Shown here piece after piece: positions 22,348 through 32,520 of a DNA stretch of 64,000 nucleotides. A model generated the notes under the pieces. The model did no database searches, was not told where the DNA came from, and saw nothing but the letters and a program-made list of their open reading frames with translations. A program made the position numbers and the translations under genes. This DNA is from SBAX01 sp043806315 (GTDB taxonomy: Bacteria > Planctomycetota > Phycisphaerae > UBA1845), in contig JAZDHF010000266.1 of the NCBI GenBank assembly GCA_043806315.1, positions 1-64,000 on the forward strand. Direction: 5' to 3'. The first letter of the stretch is position 1; the number at the start of each line of letters is the position of its first letter.

Positions 22348-22532
22348 TTCGGCACCATTGGCGGAATCGGGTCCGCCTCAACGTCAAGTCCGAGCTTCGC
22401 CCACAGCGGACGCCAGAACTTGTACCAGCGTCGCCAACCTTCCCGGCGCTCTTCAACTGGGACATCCGAATACAGTAGGATGAACACGTCGCAGATCCGC
22501 GAAATGGCAAGCGCCCAAGCGTCGGTGAGCAT
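22344..22532 (-). CDS. Hypothetical protein, 62 residues
   Basis: A Trp/Arg-rich helical protein (REGWRRWYKFWRPLW) with a Pro-rich end. It starts one base after the upstream stop. No domain is recognised. Confidence 0.5.
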   Translation of the reverse strand: MLTDAWALAISRICDVFILLYSDVPVEERREGWRRWYKFWRPLWAKLGLDVEADPIPPMVPK

Positions 22533-22533
22533 G

Positions 22534-23022
22534 TCACACCCCCAGTTTCTTGGCGATCCCTTGAATCAACGCCCGGTCTGCCGGCGTGAAGCCCTCAGTC
22601 TCTCGCGCGACGGCCGCTAGGTTTCGTATGTCCGGCAGGTTGCCGTACTTGAAATAGAGCTCGTACCCCTCTGGGATTTCCGCCAATGGCATCGGACAAG
22701 GCGGCACGCCCGCGCCTTCTACATTCGTGGCATCGGGCGGGATGTTTACTGATATCGCTTCGGCTTTGTCGATCTGCAACAGCTCAAGCATCGGCTTGCC
22801 GTCATCGCCGACAACCGGCAGGCCCAGTTCTGTGCGGGCGATCACGCGAGGATAAGACACTTTCGCGCTCCGGCTCTTCCAGGCGTCCGGATCGGACCAG
22901 TACTTCGGCCTTCTCTTCGGATCGAACGGCGGTGGTTTCAAACCGATGGCCGTTTCGTAATCCGCGGGCATAGCGTAAGTCTTAAACAGTGCCAAGTCCG
23001 CAATTGAATTCACTTTCGACAT
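22534..23022 (-). CDS. Hypothetical phage protein, 162 residues
   Basis: Mixed alpha/beta protein with Pro-rich middle and helical C-terminus. AAGGAG-like sequence precedes ATG 23022. It lies between exported beta proteins and the lysis genes. No function can be assigned. Confidence 0.5.
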   Translation of the reverse strand: MSKVNSIADLALFKTYAMPADYETAIGLKPPPFDPKRRPKYWSDPDAWKSRSAKVSYPRVIARTELGLPVVGDDGKPMLELLQIDKAEAISVNIPPDATNVEGAGVPPCPMPLAEIPEGYELYFKYGNLPDIRNLAAVARETEGFTPADRALIQGIAKKLGV

Positions 23023-23061
23023 CCCTTTCTCCTTTTCCTACCACGCGGCTATTGCGCCGCG

Positions 23062-24675
23062 CTACATCGGTAATCTCACCCGGCCCGTATGCCACACGTT
23101 AGCCGCAGTTCTACCAGAATAAAATAGCTCCGCTTCCAGGTTCGTCCACACAACCGAACCGCGATACAGGATTGCATTGTCCCATCCCGATACCGATGGA
23201 CCCATCATAGGCAAGTCGGCGCAGACCCATAGAAGGCCAGTGCTAGCCATGCAAACGTTCAAACTCGTTACATCGAACAGCGCGAAATATTTAGAGCCGC
23301 GCTTAGTGACGTTCCCGTGGTGCAGGGAGTCGCCCATGCTGGCATTCCGAATCACCTTTGCGTCCACCTCCGCCGACCAAGTTCCGTCGGGAGTGGACGC
23401 CGTCCTGCGGAGTAGCGTATCCGGTGCGGCAGCCTCGTTGATATACCACATCACGTACTGCGCACCGTCCCAAACGACGGCCGGAGACGAGCAACAATTA
23501 TTCGCCCCAGTGACCAGCGAGGTCGCAGCGCTCCATGCCACTCCATCCGAGGAAGATCGCACCAAGATTTCCCAAGTCGTCGCACTTCCAAGGCAGTAGA
23601 ATAGATACAACTTTCCATCTTGCCCCAACAAGAGATCCACATCCGCGTTATGATAGCCTCCGCCCGGATCGGCCACAATCGGGTTAGTCAGTCCGGCTGG
23701 AACCACCCAAGCGGTCCCATCGTTGCTCGCCAAAATTGATGGATTTTCTTTCGTGGCATCTCCACCTGGGAACGGCGTCATAGCCATCCAGTAGGAATAG
23801 CCGTTCCAGCCGACAGGGATATACAACACGTCCGGGTGCATCGCTTGGCCCGAAGTATCGTAGGTCGGCGTCGTCAGAGCGCTTGCCGCGTTTGCGATGG
23901 TCAGGTTGAGAGTCGAGGCGATACCCCATTTCGTAGCGAGATATCTCTGAGCTACGTACATGTCAGCCGCCGAGGGAGCGTGATTGTAGATCGCCAGTTC
24001 CGCAATGTCCCCGGTCAGATAGTTGGCGGTCCCGTCCGATCCAATGTAGAGCGCCGTATTGCTGAGGCTTATGTCAACCGTACCCGCGACCGTGCTGAAC
24101 TTTGCGCCGTTCACGTAGAAGGAAGCGTCGCAGGAAGCGTCAAACTCCGCCGCGACGATCATCCATTCCGATGCAATCGCCGGGCGTTGAACAGAGAAGT
24201 AGTCCTTCACGCCCAACGTCGTGAAAATCAAAGTTCCGGCGGGGGCGGCGGTCCCGAACTGGTATTGCCCGTCCTTGTACACCAGTTTCATCGCCGTCGT
24301 CGATTCGGTCTTGAAAACGCCGACGATAAACGCCGGAGCTGTCAGGTCCAGGGAATTGGAATCGACCGCCGCAAGAGTATCGCCTCCGTCGAAATGCACA
24401 GTGGGCTTACCGTTCAACTGGTTCGTCAGATATGTCGGTTTTTTGCTGGCAGTCGCTTGGGCGGTATGGTTCGCATAGACGGTCAGATCCGACCATGTAG
24501 TAACCGAATCATTGTTGGATAGTCCGGTGATCCTGTCGGCGGCGTACCATGCAACTAAGTTGGTCGTCGGAAGAGACGGAGTATAAAGAGAACCGTAAAA
24601 GGGTCCTCTGGAAACTTGCGAATAGCCCGCCAGGAGAAGGCCAAAGAAAATCGCCGGGATGAACGAGGTTTTCAT
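23062..24675 (-). CDS. Exported LamG plus five-bladed-propeller-like protein, 537 residues
   Basis: A signal peptide (MKTSFIPAIFFGLLLAGYS, then Gln) precedes a LamG/concanavalin-type domain (about 38-250: LVAWYAAD, WSDLT, YVNG, Y-I-G-S, IAELAIYN). Residues 270-530 carry repeated W-x-x-x-x-S-x-D-G-x-x-W blades like GH43 or sialidase propellers. Carbohydrate binding or cleavage outside the cell is likely. Catalytic acids are not certain. ATGA couples it to the gene upstream. Confidence 0.6.
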   Translation of the reverse strand: MKTSFIPAIFFGLLLAGYSQVSRGPFYGSLYTPSLPTTNLVAWYAADRITGLSNNDSVTTWSDLTVYANHTAQATASKKPTYLTNQLNGKPTVHFDGGDTLAAVDSNSLDLTAPAFIVGVFKTESTTAMKLVYKDGQYQFGTAAPAGTLIFTTLGVKDYFSVQRPAIASEWMIVAAEFDASCDASFYVNGAKFSTVAGTVDISLSNTALYIGSDGTANYLTGDIAELAIYNHAPSAADMYVAQRYLATKWGIASTLNLTIANAASALTTPTYDTSGQAMHPDVLYIPVGWNGYSYWMAMTPFPGGDATKENPSILASNDGTAWVVPAGLTNPIVADPGGGYHNADVDLLLGQDGKLYLFYCLGSATTWEILVRSSSDGVAWSAATSLVTGANNCCSSPAVVWDGAQYVMWYINEAAAPDTLLRRTASTPDGTWSAEVDAKVIRNASMGDSLHHGNVTKRGSKYFALFDVTSLNVCMASTGLLWVCADLPMMGPSVSGWDNAILYRGSVVWTNLEAELFYSGRTAANVWHTGRVRLPM

Positions 24676-25829
24676 TGGAGGTCCCCCGAAAGAACGAAAA
24701 TATCGGCCACGTAGGACAGCAAACTTGCGACAGCGTAGGCTCCCGCCGTTTTTGTGTACGCTTGACGCTGGTAGAGGGTAGTCGATGAGACTGTAGGTGT
24801 TACGTTTCCTACCCCCAATTGGACGATGAGCGCGTTGAATCCTATTCCCAAGCTCGCAGGAATGGTCAAAGTAATCGCCGCCGCGTTGTTAAATGTGAGG
24901 ATCTTGCCATTGTCACTGGAGGTCGCGTGAATCACCCATTGATCGGCCAGCGTGTGCCCTGTGGTTGCCTTGAAAGTGGCGGTAACTCCATCTATTAGCG
25001 TTTGCGGCGATCCGGTCATTGAGACGGTATTGGTCCATGAACCAGCGTCTTTCCGCCATTTGAACGTATCGGGTGTCCCGGTCCCGTCCACAATCACGGT
25101 GTAAGTATGGCAGCCGGTGGCGATGTACGTTCCGGCACTGGTAGCATCGTTCAATCCCGCGCCGGTGAACACAACTGAATCGACCTGCGCCACAATGGTA
25201 ACACTATGGGCGGTTCCGGTGTAAGCGCAAATCGGTACGGGTCCACTGATCCCGGTCCCATCTTCAACCGCTACGCTCGGCACGATCCCGCCAGCAACCG
25301 GCCCGATCTTCGTGAGTTTGCCGACATCCCCAGCGGTGAGCGCCGCGGCCCCGGTGACGGCATCGGCGTCGGCAATCGCGGAGGGCACCCAAGAGACCGT
25401 GGTAGCGATGGCCCAAGCGTCGGCCAGGGTGTGCCCGTCGGTTGCTTTGAACGTGATCGTCACTTCGTCGGCGAGCGTCTGCGCCGCGCCGGTCATGGGA
25501 ACTGCCGCGCTCAAGGCACCGCCATCCTGCCGCCACTTAAACTCGTCGGGGCTTGCTGCTGAACTGGAAATCACAATCTCGTAGAGCGACGCCGTGGCTG
25601 CCGTGCAAGTGCCCCCGGCTGAAGCGTCGTTCAGTCCCGCGCCCGTGAATACCGCCGACGGAACCACGCATCTCCACAGAAGCGTCTGTAAGTTTGTCGG
25701 CGCGGTCGGGTCCACGTTCCGTCCACGAATACGCGTGGCGTTAGTCGAGCCGAACTCTTGGCCGTAGGCGGTAGCGCAGAACAAGATTAAGGCGGCGCAT
25801 AGAATCAAGAGAACTACCAATCGTTTCAT
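24672..25829 (-). CDS. Exported protein with two ~90-residue beta repeats, 385 residues
   Basis: A clear signal peptide (MKRLVVLLILCAALILFCATAYG, then Gln) is followed by two copies of a domain beginning V-F-T-G-A-G-L-N-D-A (about residues 60 and 220), each with F-K-W-R and T-L-A-D toward its end. A hydrophobic beta C-terminus closes the protein. It looks like a surface or appendage protein; no enzyme motif is seen. Confidence 0.55.
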   Translation of the reverse strand: MKRLVVLLILCAALILFCATAYGQEFGSTNATRIRGRNVDPTAPTNLQTLLWRCVVPSAVFTGAGLNDASAGGTCTAATASLYEIVISSSAASPDEFKWRQDGGALSAAVPMTGAAQTLADEVTITFKATDGHTLADAWAIATTVSWVPSAIADADAVTGAAALTAGDVGKLTKIGPVAGGIVPSVAVEDGTGISGPVPICAYTGTAHSVTIVAQVDSVVFTGAGLNDATSAGTYIATGCHTYTVIVDGTGTPDTFKWRKDAGSWTNTVSMTGSPQTLIDGVTATFKATTGHTLADQWVIHATSSDNGKILTFNNAAAITLTIPASLGIGFNALIVQLGVGNVTPTVSSTTLYQRQAYTKTAGAYAVASLLSYVADIFVLSGDLQ

Positions 25830-25830
25830 G

Positions 25831-28800
25831 TCAAAATCCCTTTCCCAGTGGCGCGAAGTGTTGCGCCGGTTTCTTCGCCGGGAAGACGTAGTTTGCGATG
25901 CGCGGTCCCGCTATCGGGATGCGACCGAAGACCTGACGAGCCAGCGACCGCATCTGCCAGTCGCCCTTTTTAATGCCCGCGCGACCGCCCGAGTACAGAT
26001 TGTAGGCCGCGCTTCCGGCTTCCGAACCCGATGGCCCCGCCGCCCACTCGTACATCCGCTCCTTGCCCCACGCCATGCTCTGCATGAAGTCGGAGGCGAC
26101 GCCAAGCGCGCCGTTCGACGCGATATCGTTCCAGTAGCGCTCCAAACCTTCGTCTTCACGTTTCCTCCCGCTGATGAGGTTCCGCAATCCGAGAATCGCC
26201 TCTCCCGTAATCGGGAAGACCGTGCCTAGGACGAGGAGCGCACCAAAGGCTTCGCCGGGTCTGCCGCGCCGCAACTCTCCCACCAGTTCGTCCTGCACCA
26301 ACTTAAACTGGTTGAACGCGAAGTTCTTAAATTGGAACGCCACGCGGCCCATCGGAGTAGATGCCCACTCCGGCAGGTCCAGATACCGCGCTCGAAACTG
26401 AGTCAGATCCGAGAATCGCTTGGCCGCTATCAAGGCGTCCTGCCCGGTTACCTTGCCCACCGCCAAGAGATTGTCTGGGCCAAGCCCCATCTGTTCCAAC
26501 CGGAATCGCGCCTTCGCATCCTTGGGATTCTTCTTCAGGCGTTCCAGCATGGAATCGGCGTAGATCCTGCCTATGTTGGCTGAGAGGATGCGATTCCATC
26601 GCTCGGTTGGCGTGAACCCAGTTGCCGTCAGGAACTTGCTCAATGCCGCGGAATCCTCTCCGGCATATCGGACCATCTCGTTGATGACGCCTTCGAGCGA
26701 CGCGCCGGATTCCATTCCGAAACGCCGACCTTTCGGCGTGAGGGCGCGCGCCCATCCGCGAATCACGATGTCCGGTCGCTTCGTGACGAGCAACGGGTTC
26801 AGCGTTCCCTGAACCGAGTTGGCGATTGACGCCGTGCCGAGTCTGAACCCTTGCACGATACGGATAGCGCGGGAAGCCCGAGCGATTCCGGTATCCGGTT
26901 CGTTGGCGATGCGGAGAGCCTTGTTGACGTTCAGCCGCACATTGATGGCGTTCGGGTTCTGCGAGATCGACCGGACCAGTTCGTTGATGACTTCGTTGTT
27001 CTGTCCGAACTCTCGGACCTCGGCCAAGCGCATCGAAACGTCGTGAGTCCAGACGGGCAGGATGCGGAGTGGGTCGGGATCCCACAGAGGCAGGTCGATG
27101 TCGCGCGAGTATTCCAGACTCCCCTGCCGATGGATGTGTTGCTTGCGGAAAATCTTCAGGAGTTTGAAGGCGTTTGCTCGGGCTTGGGCCTCCGTCTTTC
27201 CCGTGACCTGTCCAGAGTCGATCAGATATTGCTCCAGCGCCCTCACTCGCCCGCCGCCATCGACGTACTTTCGGTATCCGTCGATGAACGCCTGGGCCTC
27301 TTCCACGTTTTCCACTACCCCGAGGCGTTGCAGATTCGCCGCGATGTCGCGCCGAATCGGTCCCTTCTTTCCAAGGATGTCGGTGTTCGGAATTACCTGC
27401 GGGAAGTAGTCTTTCCATTCCTCGAAAGGACTCTTGACCCGCAACCGGACTCGTCTGTCGGCGTCTTCTGCCAGCCGCAGGGAGATCTTCTGCTGTGAGG
27501 TCAACTTCATCTCCGGCGACGGTAATTCGCCCGGCTCGAAGATGTGCGCCCGCGTCTTCATGATCTTCGCGGCCTTCGCCTCCGTCGCCGTCTCTGCGGC
27601 GATGGAACGGAAGATGTCAGCGGTCTTCTGAATCTCGGGAGACGCAGCGGGCGCCTCGTTCCGCAGCACGTCGATCAGGGAACCGTCTCCGCTCCACCGT
27701 TGTTCCGGCGTCAGTTCGTGCAATCCGCCGTCGATCATCAGGCGAGCGATGCGCGGTCCCGCTTCCGTCGCTCCCACATCTTCGGCGTGGTACATCTTGC
27801 CGACAAGTTCCTTGCCTTCGGGGCCTTCGCGTTGGAGACGTGAAGCGGTGGAACGGAAGATGGTATCCAGGAGGACTCGCGCGGCGTTCGGGCGTTTCGA
27901 GTACTCTGCGCCTTCGAGGATGGCATCCTTCTCGGCGGGTTTTAGGGAGAAGGAGCCGCGCTCGCCTTCGTTGGGGCGGGAAGTCGAGATGATTTTGCGC
28001 CCCTTCTCAGGTGGAGTCGAGTGCGTCCGGGGGGTCGGATAGTTCGGGTCAATCGAGCCATCCGGTTTAACCGCTTGCACCTTCACTCTGAAGTCGCCGT
28101 CCGGTTTCTCGTTATATTCCAGAACCTTGTCCAGCCCACCGCCGTAAGCCTCGACGACGTTGCCGGGTTTGTAGAACTCCTTGCGCCGCGCGACTTCGGC
28201 CTTACGTGCCGCAGTTCCGGTCAGTTTCCCCTTCCTCTCCGCGACGGCCTTTGCGTTGCGGGTGGAGGCGGCGGCGAGGGGCGCGGGTTCCAGCAACGCG
28301 AGACGTTCCGCCTTTCCTTCCTTGGACAGATATGGACTCTGGCGCGTCGCCTCCGCCATCTTTATCCGCTGTTGGGGAGTCAACTTCGCCAGATTCTCAT
28401 GCCACTGAGGCGTGAGGACGTCCGATTGGACCTCGGTACGAGCACGTTCTCCGCGCGTGTCCACCACGAACGCCCGGTCTCCTTCTCTCACAACCTCGTC
28501 TCGACCAACCTCGAAATCAGAGATCTGGTCGGCACGCATGAGTTTCTTCGATCTCGCTGGCGGTTTCGCCGCAGGACGCGCGCTTGGGGCAACGGGTTCC
28601 GGTTTGACTGTCGATTCCCTTGCGGCTTGACGTTCAGCCTTCGCCTTCGCATCATAAGCGGCATACTCCGCGTGGTTCTTGTTCCATACAGCAACCGTGT
28701 TTCGAGCCTCTTCGAGCGTCGGGAAATTGCTGCCAAAGGTGCTGTTCAGACCACGGCTGAAATGCTTCACCTGATACTGACCGTCGGGCCAGCGATTGAC

Positions 28801-31800
28801 GGTGTACACTCCGGTCCCGACATCCGGGTTTACGGCGGGGATCGTTTCGACGAACTCAGGTTTAGTGGGGGCGAGTTTTTCTTTTACCTCCGCCGTCTTC
28901 TGCTTCGCGGCTTCCGAGGCGGCTCGAAGTTTGTCCGCTCCCCGCTCCGGGCCAGCGGACCCGGCAGCCTTCGGAGCGGCGGCGGCTTGGGTTTCCTTCA
29001 GTCTGTTCTGTGCATCCCGAAGAACCGCTTCCAATTCCTGTTTCCGTTGCCCAAGTCTTACGTTTTCGGCACCAGCCTCTTTCGGTCGAAGGGTCCAAAC
29101 GCTTCTGATGGATTGTTTCACCTGCTCAAGTTCGGATTCGGCCTTTACAACCTTCATCAACGCGGCGTGTTCGGAAACCTCCATCCCCGCCGCAGGGCCA
29201 GCGGCCCCCACTTCAATAGGAGCGGCAGCGGGCTTGTTTACGGGGGCGACCTCCGCTGCGGTCGCTGGCCCTGGAGGTGGCTCGCGTGCGGGGGCGGCAA
29301 TCCGTGGAGGCGCGGGTGGAGGCGCACCGGGAGGGAGAAGTCGGGAGAGCGCCCGCTTCAGATTCGGCAAATAGTTCAGGATGTACTGATCCAGAGTTGT
29401 TTCCCCCGCCGGTTTATTCAGCGCGACGACTTCCCTGACGTGACCTAAAATCACCGGGTCTTCCAAGGCGCGTGCGGCAACGGAAGCGGGCATCGCGTGT
29501 CGTCCACCGTTCACATCCTTGATGAAAACCTGTCGGTCTCCATGCTCCCGAACGATGGCAGAAAGATCATCGTCCGCAATGAGGTATCCTCCCTCCTTTG
29601 CGACCTCTTCCCATGACCGCACACCCGTAATGGGTTTCCGCGGCGGCAAATCCTGATCCACTGGGGGAACCCTCGACACTCCATCGAACCGCTCCGCAAA
29701 TGGGACTTCCGGCGAGACCCCGGCCAATTCAAGCCGATCCGATTCTGGAAGTTGATCGAATAAACTGAACATCTGGGCCACGGCTTCATTCGGTTTACCT
29801 TCGGATAGCATCTGGGCGTAGCCGGGAGAATCCTTCGCTATCAACTGGAGATTTCGCTTGGCGATGCTCGCGAGTACCTTCCGTTGCCCTTCTGAACTTC
29901 GTTCCCAGATCGTCTCCCCCAACTCGTGCAACAAGGTTCCGTGCAAATCGGCCGCGTTTGGGTTCAGTCTGACAACCCCGCCCGCCGTGACTCCACCCTC
30001 TTGACTGAACTCGAAGGTGTTCGGCGAGTCAACCCGTATCTTCGTGATACCCGCCTGTTTTGCAAGTTGTTCTATGAGCGGGTTTGAACTGGCGCGCAGG
30101 AGACCCTCTTCAGCCTCTGGGGAGAGGGGAAACTTCAACTCAACATCCAACCTCGTTCCAGTTGGGACCAACCCTGCCGCTTCCCTCTTCGCTCCAGCAG
30201 CCTCAGCGGGGTGGGGCGGAGCGGGCGTGGTATCCTTAGAGTAATCCGCGACAGCGGAGGTGGACGGCTTGACCGTTGCGGGCGTGGGCGCTTCAGCCTG
30301 CGCCCGTTCAGGTTCATAGAAGTCTTTGCCGTAGCGATCTTCGATCTTCCCCTTCTCGGGTCCGTCGAGCCACTTAAACTTCCACCCCGGAATCTGATCG
30401 AACCCTCGACCCTTTCCAATGATCTCGACAGGCTGAAGGCCGCTTTCAGATTCGTGAGTCCACAGGATCTTCCCAGCCCCCGGAACTGCTGAACGCAATC
30501 CCTTCGCCCCAGATTCTACGCTTTCGATTTGAACTGGTCCTTCGTTCGTGTAGTTGGTGCGCTTCGACCGTTCTACCCAAGAGGGCAACCGGGGTGGCGG
30601 TTCAGACGGTCTCGCTACTTCAGGTGTCGGTCGGACTACCGGCGCGGGCGCGATGGAGCGCGTTCCCCCACGAGAAGAACTTGCAAACGCCCTAACCTGC
30701 TGATCGCTGAATACTCCCCCACGTCCATCGCCATACAGACCGATTCGCGGATTCCATGTAAGCGTGTCGCCCCCGTCGGTGACGTATGATTCCGCCATCC
30801 CCTCGGGAACGGGTGCCCGACCCGCCTCAAGAGCTTTCTGGGCCTCACTTCGCTGCTTGTAGACAGGGACCTGCGCTGGCGCGGGCGGAACAGGTTCGGC
30901 TGGCGCAACGGGTTCTCCCTTCGATGCGAGGTCGTTCCACTTGGCGCGGGGCATTACGTCTTCATGGACGTTGCCCTTGAGGTTGGTGAAACGGAACCGG
31001 ACGTTGTCGCCTTCGGGACCGACGGGTTCGTAACTTCCCTGCTCAATGCGGAAAGGCGCAAGAGGCGCGTTCCGTCTCGCCAACTCGGCGGCTACCGTTG
31101 CGTCCAATGCTTCCAACGGCACTTCAGGGTCACCTGGCTTGACCGGCTTCGGTGGCTTCGACTTCTCTGCCAGGTCGAGCAACTGATCGTCGGGCAACTG
31201 CTTGATCGCCTCCGCCGTGGCCTTCTCGACCTCGACCGGTTGCATCTTGCGGATCTTGGCGGCAATCTCTGCAACCTTGGCTTCATTCTGCGCTTTGGCT
31301 TCCTCCGCAAGCGCCTTCGCCGCTTTCCGTTTCTCGCTGAAGATTTGGTCTGGCGTCTTGGGCTTCTCGCCTTCCGCGGCAGGTAGCGGCTTCGGTTCCG
31401 CACGTTTCTTCGCGTCGTTGAGCCACTGGCGTTGCGCCTTCTTCGTGATGGCGTTCAGCGGCTTGCCCGTGGCGTAGGACACCCCTGCGGTCTGCGCGGC
31501 TTCGACCAAAGCGACCTGTTTCTTCAGTTCCGCGAGATCCTTGGTGGACGGGACCGCGCCCTGCGGCGGAACTGCCTCTACAGGCGGTTTCTGCGCCCCC
31601 GGAGCCACGTCCGACCACTCGGGTTCCACCGGGCCTGCCAGCTTGCCGCGAAGGGCGCCAGCACGGGCACGAACGCGCGCCTGAGCCATCGAGAGAGGTT
31701 GGCCGGCCTCTCTTACCGAGACCTGCATTTCTTGACCTTCTCCCGCCCCGTGCAGTTGCGTTCGGGCAGCGACCTTACCGACCTGCTCGACAAGTCCAGG

Positions 31801-32520
31801 CTCTATCTTGACGCTCAGGTCCGGTACTTTCGCCTGTGGCGACAGATCCGGTTGGGCAACCGCCGGCTGCTTCGTCAGAAGTTGCCGACTCTTCCCAATC
31901 GCGTGCTTGCCGGCGAGTAGTGCGAAGAGGGACTCCACCGTCCCAAGTCCCAGAGCGTGCGCCGCACCGGGGTAGTCACCAGACTTCACTTTGCCCCAGG
32001 CGTCCTTCCCGGCTTCGTAGGCCCCGGTCCCCATCGTTCCGCTGAAGTAGGCCGACAGAGCGGTGTCCGCGACCTGGAATGCCTTCATCCCAATTCGGGG
32101 GACCGCCTTGACCGCCGCGCCCGCCCCGCCGATGCCAAGCAGGAGGCTGGCGTTCTCCGCCGTACCGAGACCCTCGATGCCTTCGACGACTCCGCGCATC
32201 GCCTCCAGGGGGATGCCACCCTTCTCCTGGGGCAAGAGGAGGGACGGTTTGATCGGAGGCGTCTGCATGGCCTCGCGGCCCTGTTCCACCGTCATCTTGG
32301 CTTGCGGCATCGGGGCCGTCGGTGCGCCGAAGCGACTGATTGCGCCCGCGACCTTGGGTAAGGTTTCCTTGGCGTGGGCCAGCGCGCGATCCCAGGGGCC
32401 AACGGCGGGGACCGGAGCGGTGGCAGCCGTTGCCTCTGCCGGCGCGTTCTCGGCGAACCAATCTCCAGGCGGCGGAGGCGTTGCCGTACTTGGAGCGTTC
32501 TGGGTGAACCAGTCTGACAT
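25831..32520 (-). CDS. Giant polyvalent internal virion / ejection protein, 2229 residues
   Basis: This very long protein begins with two DWF-x-x-NAP motifs, continues through charged, Pro/Ala-rich linkers, and has H865-E-L-G-E869 in a helix like the metallopeptidase domain of polyvalent phage proteins, but with Glu in place of the usual second His. The C-terminal ~400 residues (QFKNFAFNQFKLVQDEL and a hydrophobic segment) resemble the large polyvalent domain family (LPD38-like) of podovirus ejection proteins. It is probably injected with DNA. ATG overlaps the upstream stop by one base. Confidence 0.7.
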   Translation of the reverse strand: MSDWFTQNAPSTATPPPPGDWFAENAPAEATAATAPVPAVGPWDRALAHAKETLPKVAGAISRFGAPTAPMPQAKMTVEQGREAMQTPPIKPSLLLPQEKGGIPLEAMRGVVEGIEGLGTAENASLLLGIGGAGAAVKAVPRIGMKAFQVADTALSAYFSGTMGTGAYEAGKDAWGKVKSGDYPGAAHALGLGTVESLFALLAGKHAIGKSRQLLTKQPAVAQPDLSPQAKVPDLSVKIEPGLVEQVGKVAARTQLHGAGEGQEMQVSVREAGQPLSMAQARVRARAGALRGKLAGPVEPEWSDVAPGAQKPPVEAVPPQGAVPSTKDLAELKKQVALVEAAQTAGVSYATGKPLNAITKKAQRQWLNDAKKRAEPKPLPAAEGEKPKTPDQIFSEKRKAAKALAEEAKAQNEAKVAEIAAKIRKMQPVEVEKATAEAIKQLPDDQLLDLAEKSKPPKPVKPGDPEVPLEALDATVAAELARRNAPLAPFRIEQGSYEPVGPEGDNVRFRFTNLKGNVHEDVMPRAKWNDLASKGEPVAPAEPVPPAPAQVPVYKQRSEAQKALEAGRAPVPEGMAESYVTDGGDTLTWNPRIGLYGDGRGGVFSDQQVRAFASSSRGGTRSIAPAPVVRPTPEVARPSEPPPRLPSWVERSKRTNYTNEGPVQIESVESGAKGLRSAVPGAGKILWTHESESGLQPVEIIGKGRGFDQIPGWKFKWLDGPEKGKIEDRYGKDFYEPERAQAEAPTPATVKPSTSAVADYSKDTTPAPPHPAEAAGAKREAAGLVPTGTRLDVELKFPLSPEAEEGLLRASSNPLIEQLAKQAGITKIRVDSPNTFEFSQEGGVTAGGVVRLNPNAADLHGTLLHELGETIWERSSEGQRKVLASIAKRNLQLIAKDSPGYAQMLSEGKPNEAVAQMFSLFDQLPESDRLELAGVSPEVPFAERFDGVSRVPPVDQDLPPRKPITGVRSWEEVAKEGGYLIADDDLSAIVREHGDRQVFIKDVNGGRHAMPASVAARALEDPVILGHVREVVALNKPAGETTLDQYILNYLPNLKRALSRLLPPGAPPPAPPRIAAPAREPPPGPATAAEVAPVNKPAAAPIEVGAAGPAAGMEVSEHAALMKVVKAESELEQVKQSIRSVWTLRPKEAGAENVRLGQRKQELEAVLRDAQNRLKETQAAAAPKAAGSAGPERGADKLRAASEAAKQKTAEVKEKLAPTKPEFVETIPAVNPDVGTGVYTVNRWPDGQYQVKHFSRGLNSTFGSNFPTLEEARNTVAVWNKNHAEYAAYDAKAKAERQAARESTVKPEPVAPSARPAAKPPARSKKLMRADQISDFEVGRDEVVREGDRAFVVDTRGERARTEVQSDVLTPQWHENLAKLTPQQRIKMAEATRQSPYLSKEGKAERLALLEPAPLAAASTRNAKAVAERKGKLTGTAARKAEVARRKEFYKPGNVVEAYGGGLDKVLEYNEKPDGDFRVKVQAVKPDGSIDPNYPTPRTHSTPPEKGRKIISTSRPNEGERGSFSLKPAEKDAILEGAEYSKRPNAARVLLDTIFRSTASRLQREGPEGKELVGKMYHAEDVGATEAGPRIARLMIDGGLHELTPEQRWSGDGSLIDVLRNEAPAASPEIQKTADIFRSIAAETATEAKAAKIMKTRAHIFEPGELPSPEMKLTSQQKISLRLAEDADRRVRLRVKSPFEEWKDYFPQVIPNTDILGKKGPIRRDIAANLQRLGVVENVEEAQAFIDGYRKYVDGGGRVRALEQYLIDSGQVTGKTEAQARANAFKLLKIFRKQHIHRQGSLEYSRDIDLPLWDPDPLRILPVWTHDVSMRLAEVREFGQNNEVINELVRSISQNPNAINVRLNVNKALRIANEPDTGIARASRAIRIVQGFRLGTASIANSVQGTLNPLLVTKRPDIVIRGWARALTPKGRRFGMESGASLEGVINEMVRYAGEDSAALSKFLTATGFTPTERWNRILSANIGRIYADSMLERLKKNPKDAKARFRLEQMGLGPDNLLAVGKVTGQDALIAAKRFSDLTQFRARYLDLPEWASTPMGRVAFQFKNFAFNQFKLVQDELVGELRRGRPGEAFGALLVLGTVFPITGEAILGLRNLISGRKREDEGLERYWNDIASNGALGVASDFMQSMAWGKERMYEWAAGPSGSEAGSAAYNLYSGGRAGIKKGDWQMRSLARQVFGRIPIAGPRIANYVFPAKKPAQHFAPLGKGF

